14,398 nt of DNA from NCBI GenBank assembly GCA_024277485.1, contig JAJRVA010000159.1:1-14398 (forward strand). The letters are read 5' to 3'. Position numbers and translations under genes: made by a program. Source of the DNA: Deltaproteobacteria bacterium (GTDB taxonomy: Bacteria > Desulfobacterota > Desulfobulbia > Desulfobulbales > Desulfobulbaceae). Positions 12,706 through 14,398 of this stretch are shown piece by piece. The notes under the pieces were generated by a model. The model searched no databases, was not told the DNA's origin, and saw only the letters and a list, made by a program, of their open reading frames with translations. Each line of letters opens with the position of its first letter. Positions within the stretch are counted from its first letter, which is position 1.

Positions 12706-14398
12706 ATGAGCAGCAACAGAATGAACATCGCCCTTGCCGGAAATCCCAATGCCGGCAAGACAACCCTTTTTAACCGTCTCACCGGCGCCCGCCAGCACGT
12801 GGGAAATTATCCCGGTGTTACGGTGGAGAAAAAAACCGGCACCTTTCACCATAAAGGGACCCAGCTTGTTGTTACCGATCTTCCCGGCACCTATTCGCTG
12901 ACCGCCTATTCGGTGGAAGAACTGGTTGCCCGCAACTTCCTTGTCAATGAGAAGCCGGACGTGGTGATTGACATTGTCGATGCCTCGAACCTTGAGCGCA
13001 ACCTCTATCTTACCTGCCAGTTCATGGAGCTGGGGATCCCGGTCATCATCGCCCTGAACATGATAGATGTGGCCCGCAGCCGGGGAGTTGAAATCAACCA
13101 CGAAAAACTGGCCCAGCTGATGAGGGCCCCGGTGGTACCGATAATTGCCCGTACCGGCGAGGGGCTGGAGCAGCTTCTGGATACCGTTCTGCAGTGCAGG
13201 GATGATACGGCCAGGGAGTGGCAGCCCCTGAATATCTCCTACGGCGAGGACCTGGACCGGGTGTTGAAAGACATTGTTCCCGTTATTGAAGAAAACGAAT
13301 TGCTGACCGACACCTATCCTCCCCGCTGGACCGGCCTGAAAATCCTGGAAAATGACGACCAGATCCTGGACAGGGCAATGCATGCCGACAAGACCCTGAC
13401 CCATGGCCTGCTGACCAAAAGCGACGAGATCACCCGCCACCTGCTTACGACGGTTGAAGCCTACCCGGAAGCAATCATTGCCGACCACCGCTACGGGTAC
13501 ATCAAGTCCATCCTGCGCCAGGGAGTGCAGGCCCGGCATTTTGACGCTGACCGGCTGTATACTTCCGACAAAATAGACAAGATAGTGACCAACCGTTTCC
13601 TGGGGCCCATCATTATGGGCCTGATCCTTTTCGGGCTGTACAGTGTCACCTTTACCTACAGTGCCGTGCCTGTGGGCTGGCTGGAATTATTTTTCGGCTT
13701 CCTGGGCAGCACCATCGACACCCTTCTTCCCGACGGTCCGGTTAAATCAATGATCATTGCCGGAGTCATTGACGGCGCCGGCGGCGTCCTCGGCTTTGTA
13801 CCCATTATCATGTTCATGTTTTTCGGCATAGCCGTGCTGGAGGATTCCGGATACCTGGCCAGGGTTGCCTTCATGATGGACCGCATATTCCGTACTTTCG
13901 GGCTGCACGGCTCTTCGGTCATGCCGTTTATCCTCTCAGGGGGTATTGCCGGAGGCTGCGCCGTCCCCGGTGTCATGGCAACACGGACTCTTCGTTCCCC
14001 CAAGGAAAGAATGGCGACCCTTTTGACCGTCCCGTTCATGAACTGCGGCGCAAAAATTCCTGTGCTTGCCCTGCTTATCGGCGCTTTTTTTTCCGAACAG
14101 CAGGCCCGGTACATGTTTCTCGCCACCGTGGTCTCCTGGAGCGTGGCCCTGCTGGCAGCCAAATTCCTTCGCATGACAGTGCTGCGCGGCGAGCCCACCC
14201 CCTTTGTCATGGAACTTCCCCCCTACCGGTTTCCCACGTTCAAGGGACTGCTCATTCACACCTGGGAACGCACCTGGCAGTATATCAAAAAGGCGGGGAC
14301 CGTTATTCTTGGGATATCAATCCTGCTCTGGGCAATGATGACCTACCCCGGGTTGCCTGATGAGGATATGCAGAATTTTGCGCGGCAGAAAAGCCGGG
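12706..14398 (+). CDS. feoB: Ferrous iron transport protein B, 5' part
   Basis: 564 codons of a GTPase-coupled Fe(II) permease, open at the right edge (family length about 650-800 aa). The N-terminal G domain is complete: G1 GNPNAGKTT (residues 12-20), G2 around NYPGVTV (34-40), G3 DLPG (58-61), G4 NMID (118-121). A helical linker follows, then membrane helices from about residue 300 with Gate motifs GGCAVPGVMATRTL (C418) and PFMNCGAKIPVLAL. The first Gate motif reads GCAVPG rather than the GCNVPA-like form common in E. coli-type FeoB. The start is ATG 12706; an in-frame ATG at 12721 is also possible and neither has a clear ribosome-binding site, so translation may be coupled to the gene upstream. 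It forms an operon with feoA and the Cys-rich peptide. Confidence 0.96.
   Translation, partial: MSSNRMNIALAGNPNAGKTTLFNRLTGARQHVGNYPGVTVEKKTGTFHHKGTQLVVTDLPGTYSLTAYSVEELVARNFLVNEKPDVVIDIVDASNLERNLYLTCQFMELGIPVIIALNMIDVARSRGVEINHEKLAQLMRAPVVPIIARTGEGLEQLLDTVLQCRDDTAREWQPLNISYGEDLDRVLKDIVPVIEENELLTDTYPPRWTGLKILENDDQILDRAMHADKTLTHGLLTKSDEITRHLLTTVEAYPEAIIADHRYGYIKSILRQGVQARHFDADRLYTSDKIDKIVTNRFLGPIIMGLILFGLYSVTFTYSAVPVGWLELFFGFLGSTIDTLLPDGPVKSMIIAGVIDGAGGVLGFVPIIMFMFFGIAVLEDSGYLARVAFMMDRIFRTFGLHGSSVMPFILSGGIAGGCAVPGVMATRTLRSPKERMATLLTVPFMNCGAKIPVLALLIGAFFSEQQARYMFLATVVSWSVALLAAKFLRMTVLRGEPTPFVMELPPYRFPTFKGLLIHTWERTWQYIKKAGTVILGISILLWAMMTYPGLPDEDMQNFARQKSR

Noticed and set aside
12703..13539. 278-codon minus-strand open frame opposite feoB
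   Set aside because: Antisense to the intact FeoB G domain; the feoB reading frame explains the sequence.
1..14398. CRISPR array, tRNA, rRNA, insertion sequence or prophage genes
   Set aside because: No regularly spaced repeats, cloverleaf patterns, transposase or phage-like proteins were seen on either strand.

Overview
The window reads as chromosomal DNA of a Gram-negative anaerobe, most likely a deltaproteobacterium (Desulfobacterota), perhaps a Desulfobulbales sulfate or sulfur metaboliser. This rests on gene content: a b558-type (Bacteroides/Geobacter-like) fumarate reductase/succinate dehydrogenase, a small 2[4Fe-4S] ferredoxin, a PflX-like radical SAM protein, a DUF4388 protein, and a Feo iron-uptake operon with a FeoB-associated Cys-rich peptide. 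The taxonomic call is inference; there is no rRNA or other marker here. Most genes are GC-rich, but about 11.1-12.1 kb is clearly AT-richer.

Layout. (1) 1-1184, plus strand: the last 28 codons of guaA (GMP synthase), a 61-aa ferredoxin and an MscS-type mechanosensitive channel. (2) 1251-5032, minus strand: an operon transcribed frdC - VOC/glyoxalase-fold gene - frdA - frdB. It supplies a complete membrane-bound quinone-linked fumarate reductase/succinate dehydrogenase, with an unexpected VOC gene inserted between the cytochrome b and flavoprotein genes. (3) 5107-6072, plus: a PflX-like (COG1313) radical SAM protein, divergent from frdC across 74 bp that hold a perfect 8+8 bp inverted repeat. 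(4) 6090-7178, minus: a three-part regulatory-looking protein (Cys-rich N-terminus, cyclic-nucleotide-binding fold, DUF4388). (5) 7348-11044, plus: an unrecognised 535-aa protein, then trpB and trpA, probably co-transcribed. (6) 11133-11755, minus: a BrnT/CopG-type toxin-antitoxin pair whose best promoter implies a leaderless toxin mRNA. (7) 11756-12139: a 384-bp stretch with no convincing gene. (8) 12142 to the end, plus: feoA, a 57-aa FeoB-associated Cys-rich peptide and feoB, which runs off the window.

How the parts work together: the ferredoxin, Frd complex and iron-uptake operon fit an anaerobic, Fe-S-rich energy metabolism; trpBA carries out the last two steps of tryptophan synthesis. 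The least explained pieces are the 535-aa protein next to trpBA, the composite cNMP/DUF4388 protein divergent from it, and the VOC protein inside the Frd operon. I found no CRISPR array, tRNA, rRNA, insertion sequence or prophage gene.
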